Source: Serinus canaria (Eukaryota; Chordata; Aves; Passeriformes; Fringillidae). From it: 64,000 nucleotides of DNA. Location: NCBI RefSeq assembly GCF_022539315.1, contig NC_066336.1, forward strand, positions 4,964,600 to 5,028,599, given 5' to 3'. A program made the position numbers and the translations under genes. Positions 10,701 to 22,700 of this stretch are shown here, piece by piece. Numbering within the stretch: position 1 is the stretch's first letter; every line of letters begins with the position of its first letter. Under the pieces are notes generated by a model. It was not told where the DNA came from, ran no database searches, and saw nothing but the letters and a program-made list of their open reading frames with translations.

Positions 10701-13700
10701 CCCTGTCTGAGGAGCAGCTTGGAGGTGCTGGAGAGGGGGCCATGGTCATGCCTGGGGAGCTGTCCTGCTCCTGCCCTGATGCATGGCTGGGAGCTGCTCC
10801 ATGGCACGGGGGCTCTGTGGTGTTCCCCACCCCTCCTGGCACTCGGGGTTTGCTTGGGAAGTGCAGGATTCTCAGCATGGCAGGAATCAGCATGGAGGCC
10901 GTGCTGGGGAAGGTTCCTCTTCACCCCACAGCAGGTGGTTCTGGGGGGTTTCCTTCCCCCTGAGTGGGATTTGTGTTGTCTTGACTTTTTGAAGCTGGAG
11001 TTGTTGAAGGGCTTTGTTGTGCTTGTTGGTTTCCTGCCCTTTTTCTGTGGAGCATTAGGAATGGTTCTGAGTTTTGGTGCTTGCTGCTTTGCTGCATTGC
11101 TGCTGGTGGATATTGGAAGCATCTTGGTGCTGCCCTGGTGATGGACTAGATTTCAAACACTTTAGGACTTTCTAGCCTGTTTGGGGATTTTAAGTTTGTT
11201 TTGTTTTGTTTTTTTTTAACTGAGGCCTCCCTGAAACTCCTGCAGTGAGTGCTGGGAACGCTGGGTTTGGATTTAATTCTTTTCCTTCTCTTTCTGTTCC
11301 AGGGCAGCGAAGCCGTGGCAGGAGTGATCGATCTTGGCACGGTAGAAATATTCCCTGTCTTTGGGGCCATGCAGAGAGGTCTCATAGATCAGGACACAGG
11401 CCTGGTCCTCCTGGAGGCCCAGGTGATCTCCTCTGACTTAGTTGTCCCAGAGACCAGTGAGAAACTCTCCTTGGAGAAAGCTCTGGCAAGAAACGTCATT
11501 GATCTCAGGGCATTCCAGGTGCTGCAGGAGTTGAAGGATGCTCTCCAGCAGGTGGAAGAAGTCAGATGTGAAGGGAGGCAGCTCCTCCCCGTCGTTGCTG
11601 CCATAGAAGAGGGGAGGATCAGTGAGAGCATTGGGCTGAAGATTCTTGAGGCTGAGCTCGTCACTGGGGGCTTTAAATTCCAGCAGGGCAGAATCAGCAT
11701 GGAGACAGCAGTGCAAGAAAGGCTCCTTCCCCCCCAGCTTCACTCCAGGCTCCTGTCTCACCTGGAAGGTGGCAAGGATTTGATTGACCCCAACACTGCT
11801 GAGAAGATCAGCCTGCCTGAGCTCCTGGACAGGTGCATCACCCACCACGAGACTGGGCTGAGGCTGCTCCCAGTCAAGCAGCTGGCGGGTGGGATGGTGA
11901 GCCTGAGGTCAGGCAGGGAGGTCAGCATCTTCCGGGCAGTCCAGGAGGGGCTGATAGACAGGCAGGTGACCATCAGGTTGCTGGAAGCCCAGCTCTTTGC
12001 TGGTGGCATTGTTGACCCCAGGACAGGACACAGGCTGAGCGTGGATGAGGCTGTCAGGCATAATTTGATTGACCAGGACTTGGCCTGCACGCTCCTGATC
12101 CGGCAGCTCCAGACTGGTGGGATCGTGGACACCACCACAGGAGAGAGGCTGGCCATGGATGAAGCCCTCAGGAGGGGTTTGGTAGCTCCAAGGATTGCAC
12201 TGCTGGTCCTGGAGTCCCTGTGGTCCTTCATGGGGATGCTGTGGCCAGAGACAGGGGAGATGGTCCCTGTTGCAGATGCTTTGGAGCAGGGGATCCTCTC
12301 CACGGGGTTGGTTGAGGAGGCTCTCAGCAAGAGGCAGCTCCTCCAGGCTGTTTTTATCCCAGAAACCACAGAGGTGGTGTCCTGGCAGGAGGCAGTGGAG
12401 CAGGGCATCCTGGAGAGGGAGGTGGTGGAGAAGCTGAAGTCGACAGCCATTCCTGATGTCCTGGCCAGCGTGCAGCTCTCTGGATCTCCAGGCAGGAGCA
12501 GGCAGGGGCAGAGCTCCCCTGGAAGGAGCCCCACAGGTCAGGAGGAGCCTCTGCTGAGGAGTGATGATGAAAGGCTGATGTTCCACTTGATGACCCACAG
12601 CTACATCAACATCCACGATGGCCAGAAGGTGCTCTTGGTGGACACAGAGTTGAAGAATCTCACTAAAGCTCTCATCCAAAGCCAAGGAAATGGATCCTGT
12701 GCACAGGGCTTGGAAGGCTTGGAGGAGACAGAGGCAGGAGCAGCTCTGGAAAGTGAACCTTGCAATGGTTTGGCTTTGCAGCAGCTTGAGCTTCAGATTG
12801 CTCCTTCAAAAGGTGAAAGTGAGGAGATCCTACCACCCAGAACTGCTTTGGAGAATGGGGAGGTGGTGGTGGGACCTGAAGGTCTCCTCTTGGAGGATGC
12901 AGAGGTTTTCCTGCATGTGGAAGAGCAGGAGCAGATTTCCCCTGAACAGGAGACCATGAAGAGTGAAACTGATGCTGAGTTTGGAAAAGAACAGGTGACT
13001 TTAACAACCAGGGATAAACATCAGCTAAAATTATTGATGCCAGAACCTCCCAGTGACCTTGATAGTGGATTAATCACAGAAACAGAGGAAATGATGATTG
13101 AGGGAGAAGAGTCCAAGCCTCCTGCAGCAGATGGAGTGGAAGGTCCCGAATATCGGAAGAGGGCATTGGAAAGTGGGGCAGTGGTTGTGAAAAGTGAAAT
13201 CTGCATAACAGTGGGTGTTCCAGAAAGTAGAGACAGACTGAAAATCGTGGCAGAGAGGTCTCAGGGTGTGAGGGAACCTGAACGAGAGGCAGAAGGTGTC
13301 AGAGAGGTTGATTTGCTGAAGGAGGGAAGAGTTGAAAACGGTGTGCTGGGAGGAGAGGAGGTTGTGCTCCCTGCACCTGGAGAGGCAGCACCAGCAGAGA
13401 GGCAAAGCACGGACATGGAAACTGTGCTGGAAGTGGAAGAGGGAGAGCAGGAAGACGTGTTGGGTGGTGAGGGCGTTGAGGAGCCATCCCTGCCAGCCCC
13501 TGAGGAGCAGGAAGCAGAGGACACTTTGGAAAAGCTCCTGATGCAGCTCCAAAGGGGTGGCATCAGCCACGAGCAGACGGGCAGGACCCTGCTGCTGGAT
13601 GAGGCCGTGGCCTCTGGAGTGGTGTCCGGCCACACGGCCGTCAAACTGATGGAGAGGATGAGGATGTTCAGTGGCTTCTTTGACCCTCAGGCCTGTGAAT

Positions 13701-16700
13701 CCTTGACCACTGAGGACGTGATTGAAGAAGGTCTGATGGATGAGGAGCTGCTCCAGAAGGTGCTCACCTCTGACAAAGCCATCAGTGGTGTCCTTGACCC
13801 AGGCAACAACTTTGTCTACTCCATCAAGGACGCTGCTGCCGTTGGCCTCCTGGACAGGGAGACGGCGATGAGGATCTTGGAAGGGCAGGTGGTTACTGGA
13901 GGCATTGTTGACTTGAAACATGGCAAAAAAGTGTCAGTGACTTTGGCTTCGAATCTGGGCCTCATAGAGCCAGCGAGTCAGACAGAGCTGGTCAAGCTGG
14001 AGAAGGCTGCCAGGGGGAAAGGCACTGATGAGGCGACCAGGCAGAAGCTCATTAATTTACAGGCTGAGACCAGTGGGATTGTGGATCCTGAAAGCAAAAG
14101 GCCTCTGACTGTGGCAGAGTCTGCTGAGAAAGGGCTCCTGGAGAAGGAGAAAGCTTTTCAGCTCTTGACCAAGCAGGTGGCTGATGGAGGGATCATCCAT
14201 CACGTGTCTGGGATGAGGCTTTCGGTGGACAGCGCCATGAAACACGGTTTGATCAGTCCAGATCTATGTGAGGAGCTCAGGAAAGCTGAGAGTGTGGTCC
14301 TGCAGAGCTTTGTCCATCCAGCTACAAAGGAGAAGCTGCCCTTGCCCCAGGCAGTGGCACTGGGGCTCGTTAGCCCAGAATTCCAGAGGAAGGTGCAGGA
14401 AATCCAGGCTGAGAGTGGAAGCATTCTTGATCCAGCTTCTGGCCAGAGACTGGCTCTGAGCCAGGCAGTGCAGGAGGGCTTGGTGCCCCAGCAGGTGGTG
14501 GAGAAAGCCCTGTCATCTTCAGAAATGAGAGAAGGCATCGTAGACCCCGAGACCTGCCAGGTTGTTCCCTACTCAGAGTTCCTGAAGAAGTGTAAAATCG
14601 ACGTTGAATCCGGCCAGAGGTACCTGGAGGTCCATCCCTTCCAGGCCATCAGGGACGAGGTGACAGGGACCAAGCTGCCGTGTGCTGAGGCAGTCAGGCT
14701 GGGGAAGGTGGACCCCCTGCCCACCCTGAGGCTGCTGCAGGCACAGGCAGACAGTGGAGGGGTGGTGGAGGGCTCTGTCAGCAAGAGGCTGTCCCTGAGG
14801 GCAGCTGTGGAGCAGGGGGTGCTGGATGAGGCCATGGCCAAAGTCATCGCCACCAACCAGCTCAGGGCTGGGGGAATTGTTGATGCCCCCGGGGGGAAAA
14901 GGTTGACTGTGAAGGAAGCTGTTGGAAAAGGACTGATTAGCCAAAAGTTAGCTGCTGGACTTCGGGAGGTGCAAATATCCAAGGAGGAAGTTGGTTCTGA
15001 GGTCTTCAAAGTAGAAAAAATGCAACTTTGGCAGGAAAAAATAGAAAAACTGTCTCCAGAAGAGGAGGGTGTCATCCTCCCTGCCAGGTCTGATGGTGCT
15101 GAGCCCAAAGCTCAACCTGAACCTGTGAGCTATGACACAGCCCAGAGTGCAGCTGCTGCCACTGAGAAATCCCCCAAAGCACGGACAGAAAGGAAATTAA
15201 AACCCCAGGAAGCTCCAGAGGGTGATGTCCATCCCCAAGATGAACATCATCATCATCATCTTCATCACCCCCAGGCAAAGGCTGAGGTGACTCCAGAGCA
15301 CCCCTCAGTGTTGGGGACAGTGTCTCTCCCTGAAGGGACAGTGGTGGCAGGGGCTGTGGGAAAAGGGATCCCAAAAGGCAGCTCCCAAGTGAGAGCAGCC
15401 CAGGGCAAGGAACTGAGGGAAGAAGTGGATGGAAGGACAGAGAAAGTAGAGAGAGAGGGCTTGGAGAAGGAGCAGTTGGGCACAGAGGTGCTTCACAAGG
15501 AGGAGGAAGGTGAGGAGAGGAGGAAGAGGGAGTTTGTAAGTGCAGAGGGAGTTGTGGCAGCTGGAGAAGGTGCAGGGGTGACTTCTGGGCGAGGAGAGAG
15601 AGTGACCAGTGTGGTCCAGGAGATACCAGCAGCCCGCAGGGAATCTGTCAGTGTGGGCACAGGGAAGGGAGAGATGGGTCCTGCAGAGTCTGGAGAACCC
15701 CCTGAGGTTGGTGTTCCTGTGGGAGGTGAGCTTGCAGGGAAAACAGCTGTCAAACACACAGAAAGAGAAAGCTCTCACACAGAAGGTGCCATTGATCAGG
15801 AAAAACCAAGTGAAACTGAGCTCAAACCTACCCAGAAAAAGAAAAGCAAGAAGAAGAAGGCAAAGCAGGGCAGCATTCCAGGAGACAGCACTCAGCCAGA
15901 GAAAGCTGCAGAGAAGCAGCTCCGTCCTTCTCTGGTTTCCCAAGAAATTCCAAGGAAAAAGGGTGAGGAGGAGCACTTTGCCTCCAGGGTGCCAGAGCCA
16001 AAACTTGAATCCAGCCCTGAGACTGCTGCTGGGTTGGCACGAGACACAGCCAAGCACAAGGGTGGGAAAGGAAAGGAAACAATTCCTGGGGAAGATGCAG
16101 GAACCCCCAGAGAGGATCTGGTGTTCCCTGAGCACGGGGAAGCTCGAGAGGTGGTGAAAGGAGGGACCAAGGATGGTCATGATGCTTTGGTGGCCCTGAG
16201 TCTGGAGGAAAGGATGGCTCAGGAAGACACCAGGGTGGAAAGCACTCAGGATGTGCCCAGCACAGCCACCGTGGCACGGGAACTGCCCCTTGACTTAATT
16301 ATCAGAGAGGAACCCACAGAAATTCAGGAAACCTCTGCAGTCCTGGAGCTTGGAGAGGAGAACCAGCACGAGCAAAGAGCTGAGCTCAGAGCAGACCAAG
16401 GGGGTGCCCCTGCTCCCCCAAAACCCCAAGAAGAAGCCCCCCAGGAGAGGAGCAAGCAGCCAGGTCCAGGTGATCGGGGTTTGCTCTTACCTGTGATCGT
16501 GGAGGGGGAGCTGCTGGAAACCTCGAGGGAGTCCACCAGGCCGGCCCAGGTCAGTGAATATTTTTGCTGTTTAGGCAATTTTTCTGAGCTATTTGTGGGT
16601 GTTTGGTGCTGAATCTGTCTGAGATCCTGGGCACAGAGGGCAGCTGAAGCAGGAGGAGTGGATGCTGCAGTATCAGCTGCAGTGGATCTGGCACAGGAGT

Positions 16701-19700
16701 GGTGATGTACAGCTGGAAACACTCAGGGCTGAGTTGTGGCTCCTTTTTGTGGGGCATTACTGCTACATGACTAACAAGCAGAACTCTTTTTTTTTTTGGC
16801 ACTTTTGCTGCAACACCAAGAGATCTCTTGCCATTTATAAGCTTGTGTTGGAAAAAGAACCATGTGTTTTATTTCTCCTGTAGTAAATCTTGTAGATAAG
16901 GCTGGCAAGTGGCGAGTCCATGAGCGGGGAACGTTATTAACAAATTTCTCCTTTGGGGAACAAAAAAAAAAAAAGAAGAATTTTATAGAACACTTTGTCT
17001 TCTTTTCAGCCTAAGTTTGAAGCTTTGATTTCCTGTCTGATTCTGCAGATCAAGTTCAGCAAGAAGATGTGTCTGGAGCACGACCAGAGGCTGATATCTT
17101 ATCTCTCCATGCTCCGAGACATCGAGATGAGAATCAAACGTGTGCAGCCAGCAGAGCAGAATTTGGCAGCCCTGCACGACCTGAGGCAGCAAGCAGAGGT
17201 GAGTGAGGCTGGGCCAGGCTTGGCTGGTGTTAGACAGAGCTTTCTGCACAGCCCTTGAACCCCTCCCTGCTTCTGGGAGTTTTGTCTCAGGTTTAACAGG
17301 CTTTTATATCAAACCTCATCCCTCCTTCTGATCCAGACAGCAGCCTGAGCTTGGCTGACAGGAATTTTACAGCCTGGAGGAAGGCAGGAGAGTGCTGGCA
17401 GCTGAGCAGGGCTGGAGGGTGGGATGAATTTTTCTAGGCTGAGCGTTTGGAGCTGCCTCTCCAAATCCCCTGCTGGGTTTTGGCAGCGGGGAGGTGAAGT
17501 CACCCTGTCATGCTGTCTTTGTCTCAGGCTCTGGGCGCTGAGCTGCAGGAGCTGAGCTTCCCAGTGAATCAGGAGCTGGATGCTGTGCAGAGGATTGTGG
17601 CCAACCCCCCTGAAGAAGTCCCTGAGCAGTTGCTGAAGGCTTTGGAGAAGGATGCCAAGAACCTCCAGAAGTCTCTGAGCTCTGCAAGCGAAGTCCTGCA
17701 GTCCCGGCTGCAGAACCTTCGTGGGGCGGCAGAGGCTGAAAAGGTAGAGCTGACAACTTCCCCCTGCTGCCCCAAAACCTTCCCAAAATTCCTCCTTTGA
17801 ACGATGAATTTCTGCTTTCAAGGCTAAAATCCTGGCCCAGCACGAGACTCTTGAGGGCAGGCTGCAGGAGCTGCTGAGCTGGGTCTCTGGCACCACGGAG
17901 TTGCTGGATGACAGAGATTTCCAGCAGGCCACCGATGGCAGCAGCTTGAGTCACTGCCTGCAGCACTACCAGGTAACCATGGCAATGCCCCTAATCCTGC
18001 AGGCTGATGAACTTGCTGCCCTCTGCACAGAGGAGAAGCTTTTAATCCTGCTTCTCTCCCAGGGTTTGCCCTGAGCTTGTGCTGCCGGGTTGGGTGTTCT
18101 CAAATTTGTTTCCATAATGCACAGCCTGGTTTGGTTGTTGGACCCTGCTCCTGTGCAGGGCTGTGGTGGTGGCTGAGATTCCTGTCAGGCTGCATCCTCT
18201 GGGAAGCTGCTCCATCACACCTGCCCTGGTCTCCATCACCTGTATGAGGAGCCCAGTCTCCTTATCCATTTTCTAGCCATAAAGATTGTTTCCAAGTTTG
18301 GTGGTGGCAGCTTGGCACGGAAATCAGGGGATTGAAGGGTTTGAGAGCTGGTTGTGGCACATGGAGTCACTGTGGCCAGGTCTGGGTCATCTTCAGACCC
18401 AAGGGCAGCCCTACACACATCCAAGAAACCTCTGGGTGAGGTGCCTCCAGCACCTGGTGCAGAGGGAAATTGGAATATCCCGGTGGTGAGACGCTCTCCC
18501 CTCCATGCTGAGTGCTGTTTTGGGAGAGTTTGCTGTTTCTGGAATATATTTCATGTTGCTCCTGCAGAAGGGAAGCAGTGCAGCACAACCCTGGTCATTT
18601 TAGGGTCATTTTAGCTGTTTTTCCTCTCCCATTCAGGAGCTGAAGGGGCCCCTTGCTGACACCAAGGCTGAGCTGGACGCCGCTGCCTTCGACATCCAGC
18701 TCCTCATCTCGGAGCACGCCCAGGATTTAACCCCCCAGCAGAGCAGGCAGCTGCTGAGGCTGCTCAACGAGCTGCAGAAAAGCTTCAGGGACCTGTCAGA
18801 GCGTGTGACAGCACGGCTGGAGGTGCTGCAGGTCTGTCTCCAGCAAGTGGAGCAGACGGAGCAGGTGAAGGTTGTGAGACATCTCCTCCTTTGCTCGCTG
18901 AAGCACTTCCCAGCCACAGGAACAGCAGCTAAAGCACCTCAAATTTGGGATTCCCCCTGCATGCCACTCCCAGTTCAGGAGTTCTCACTGCACATCATGA
19001 GCTTCCTCTAAAAGTCTTTCTTCTTCCTAGCAGGCAGAAGGTTGCTTTGCTCCCAAAATATGGAGCCCTGCCGAGGTCTGGGCAGCAGATATGGAATTGT
19101 TTGGGGCTGGGTGGAATAAACCCTGTAATCACCCCCAGAATCCCTGTGCAGAAGGGCCACCCCAGCCATCCAGTGTCCTCTTTCCACTGCACACATCAGG
19201 CATTGCTGTCCCAGGGAAGCAGCTGGCAAGGACAAAAGCAAGTGCTCAGATCTGCTGCGCTGCTGCAGCACCCAGCACTGCACGGGTCCTCTCATCCCAG
19301 ACAGGATTAGTGTGGTTTTTTTATTAACAATTGCTCTCTGTAACTCTTGCCTGTCCTCTCTGGAGTGTGTGTGTGTATTAACCAGTTTGCTTTGCCTTTT
19401 CAGATTGAGTGTGCGCCCACCCTAACCCAGGAAGAACTCGCTTTGCAGCTGAAGAGCTCTTAAGAAGGCTCTTTCAATTTGCTTCTGTTGTTTTGTCTTA
19501 TGACTGGGAGAAACAGGCACAGTGTTTTGCACAAGTTTGTACCTCACCTTGCTGAAATGCCCAGTGAAAGTCTCAGAAAACCTTTTATCCCCCCTGGCAG
19601 AGGGGGACAGGGGTGTCACAGGGACTCTCAGGTCACATCATGCTCAATTGCTCAAACAGGCGCTTCTGTGTTGTGCTCTGGCAGCAAAAAGAGGGGCTGG

Positions 19701-22700
19701 ATCAGCTACAGAAACACTTTCCCTCTCCAGGGCTCCCTTTCCAACCCCAAATCATTAAAAAATCCCTTGTTTGGGGCTGTCTGGGGCTCCACAGTGGCAC
19801 TGCCTGACCCAGGTCCTTGTTGCCTCTCATTCGATGAGTTTCTGCTGCAGTTGAAATGTTTGTGAGGTGGAATGGAAAAGGCACAGAAACTCGTGGCTGA
19901 GTTTTCCTGGGAGAGCAGTGCAGCTCGGAGAGAAACCTCCAGTGGTGACAAAGGTGCCACCAGCTCGGCAGGGACGTGCCACCTGCTGCGGGACAGGGAG
20001 CACCTGGAGAGCCACAAAGTTTTCTGTGCTGCATCCTTTGCTCCAGCTGTAACCTCACCTTGCCTTTCAGCAGCGTGAGAGGAGGTGCAGGGCTGGCCCT
20101 GACTGTCCCCTGTCCCCCTGTCCCCTTTGCTGTGCCCACAGACGCTGCAGGAGCAGCAGGCAGCCTGGGCACAGAGCCTGGTCGAGCTGAGCTGCTGGCT
20201 GGGCCAGGCTGAGGACACCCTGGCAGAGCAGCAGAGAGCAGAAGGGGACCTGCCTGCCTTGCAGCAGAGGCAAAGCGACGTCAAGGTCGGTGACATTTGA
20301 AATTTGGGGGGCAGGGCTGGAGAGGTTTCACCTGGGCAGTGCCCAGAGCCTGATGGCATCACCCACCCAGGAGCTGCAGAGGAGCCTGCAGAGCAGAGCC
20401 ACCTCCTTCGCTGCTGTCCTGAAGAGCACAGAGCAGTTCTTGGAGGAGAACAAGGCCAAGCTGGAGCCTGGGGAGCTGGCAGCACTGCAGCAGGACCTGC
20501 AGCGTGCCAAGGAGCAGTACCAGTCCCTGCAGGAGAGGACAGAGGTGGCCCAGAAGGAGCTGGAGAGTGCTGTGAGTGCTGCAGTGCAGCAGGAGACGGA
20601 GAAGGTAACGTGCCAGGAGCTGCAGAGCCTCCAGGCTTTGCTTGAGGGGGACTGTGAGGTCCTGGAAGCCCATCTGGGTGATGCAGCACAGAGCAGTTTG
20701 TGGTTCCTTCCTGGCTGTTCCCTGGGTGAGGTTTCCCCCAGATATTTCTGTCATTAAAAGCTTTGGGAGTTGCAGCCAGGGGTGAGCTGGTTGTGGAGGG
20801 AATGGGGGGAGGGAAAGGTCCCTTACTCTGCCTTTGGGGTGACCCCTAATGGATGAGGATTGTCAATCACACCCCAGCCCTTTCGGGCTGAGGGCCCTGG
20901 GCTGTGTGAGGATGAGAAATTCAACGTAGCAGCGAGGCTGAGATTTTTCACAGCTTTTCTGCACCTTCCAGAGAGCCACAAAGGGTCTGGAGGTGTCTCA
21001 GGCATTTGCTGAGGCTGGGAAACTCCTCGGGGTTTTTTTTTTTTTCCCTCCTTCTGCTGATTTTTGTCTCCCTCCCCCGTGCAGCAGTTTGCTGAACAGG
21101 CAAGAACTGGGTCATTCTTATCTGGAGCCCTTGTGCTTTCAGGTGAAAGCTGCCAAAGAGCTGGAGGAGAACAGCAATAAGATCGATTCCCTGTTGAGCT
21201 GGGTGGCATCGCTGGAGCAGAAGGGAGGGCTCCCAGAGTACAGACCACACCCTGTCAGCCAAGGCACAGGGACACAAGCAGGAAAAAGCACTGGGGATGT
21301 CCCTGATGGCCACGCTGTGGGAGCAGACAGTGCTGCTGAGAGCCTGGATGAGCACTACCAGAGGCTGAAGGTCAGCACTGACACCTCGTCCCCCCCACAG
21401 CCTCCTGCCCCACGCCCTGTCCCTGCTGTCAGCTGCCTCTGAAACATGGGATTCTCCATGTGGGAAGCTCAGAAAGGCCCTGCCCAGCTTCCTGCAGGAG
21501 ATGCAGAATGTCTGGTGGGCACGTGCCCACCCACAAGGTGGAATCAGGGTCCAGCAGGTGCCTGTGATGGCCACAGAAGGGGTCACTCCCTACTCCTGGG
21601 ACATTCCCAGTTCTCCCCACCCTGCTGGTGCTTTGTCACAGAATCAAATGACCTTAAAGATCATCCTGTTCCACTCCCACCTCCTCTAGACCAGGCTGCT
21701 CCACTCTGCCCTCGACCCCTGGCCCAGCCACAGCTGCAGGGGGCTGCAGAGACCCTCAGCACCGAGCTCACCTTTGTCCCTGCATCTTTCAGGCTCAGCA
21801 CCAGGAGCTGCTGTCCCAGCAGCAGGACATCATCCTGGCCACGCAGGCAGCCCAGGCTTTCCTGGACAAGCAGGGGCCCAGCCTGGCTGGGGAGGAGCAG
21901 GAGAGGCTGCGGGCACAGCTGGCCCAGCTGCGGGAGCGGTACCCGGCGTCGCTGGCACGCGCCGAGGCGCAGCTCAAACGGGTGCAGCTCCTGAGGGAGG
22001 AGCTCCAGAAGTTCCTGAGGGACCACGGCGAGTTCCAGGCCTGGCTGGAGCAGGCAGAGCAGGAGCTGCAGGGGATGTACAAGGGGGACAGCGACCCCCA
22101 GTCCCTCAGGCAGCTGCTGCGGCGCCAGGGGAGCTTCGCGGAGGATGTGATCTCCCACAAGGGGGACCTGCGCTTCGTCACCATGTCCGGGGAGAAGTTT
22201 CTGGATGGGGATGCTGGGGATGCTGAATCCCAGCTGTTGATGTCCAGGAGTGTGGTGAAGAGCAAGCTGGAGGATGCCACGCAGAGATACACCACGCTGC
22301 ACTCCAGGGTATGGGAAGGGCTGGGAGCTGGGGGCTCTTTCCCTCCTGCGCAGGGAGGGCAGAGGGATATTTGTCCCAGCTGCCAGGACATTTATAGATT
22401 GTAGGACAAGGATTGTCTTCTTCAAGGCTTGGGTCTGCATGTTACCCCTGGTAATTCATTTAGCTGTGGCAAGATTGATTTTTTTTTTTAATTGCTTTTT
22501 ATTTCTTGCTGATTCGCGCGCCTTTCACCACAGGCTGCTCAGTGCTCCTGTGCATCCCTGTCACCTCTCGTTGCTCCTTTGCAGTGCTCCAAGCTGGGCT
22601 CCCACCTGAACACCTTGCTGGACCACTACCAGCAGTTCCAGGAGGTGGCAGAGTCTCTCAGGACGTGGCTGCAGGAGAGTGAAGCTGCCCTGGGGAAGCT

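Larger units (their letters stand above)
8639..11302 (+). other. MACF1: MACF1 intron before the plakin-repeat exon
   Basis: 2.66 kb with no certain exon. It holds poly(T) near 9615, poly(A) at 9919-9933, a C9 run near 10041, and two candidate exons listed separately (9645-9842 and 10092-10235). The rest reads as unique intronic sequence. Confidence 0.6.

Noticed and set aside
13070..13921. Minus-strand frames opposite the plakin-repeat exon
   Set aside because: Antisense shadows with no domain or start context.
19404..19463. Possible short exon after a CTTTTCAG acceptor ([19 protein letters not shown] then stop)
   Set aside because: Only 19 codons, ends in a stop, no donor and no recognised similarity; the flanking exons join in phase without it.
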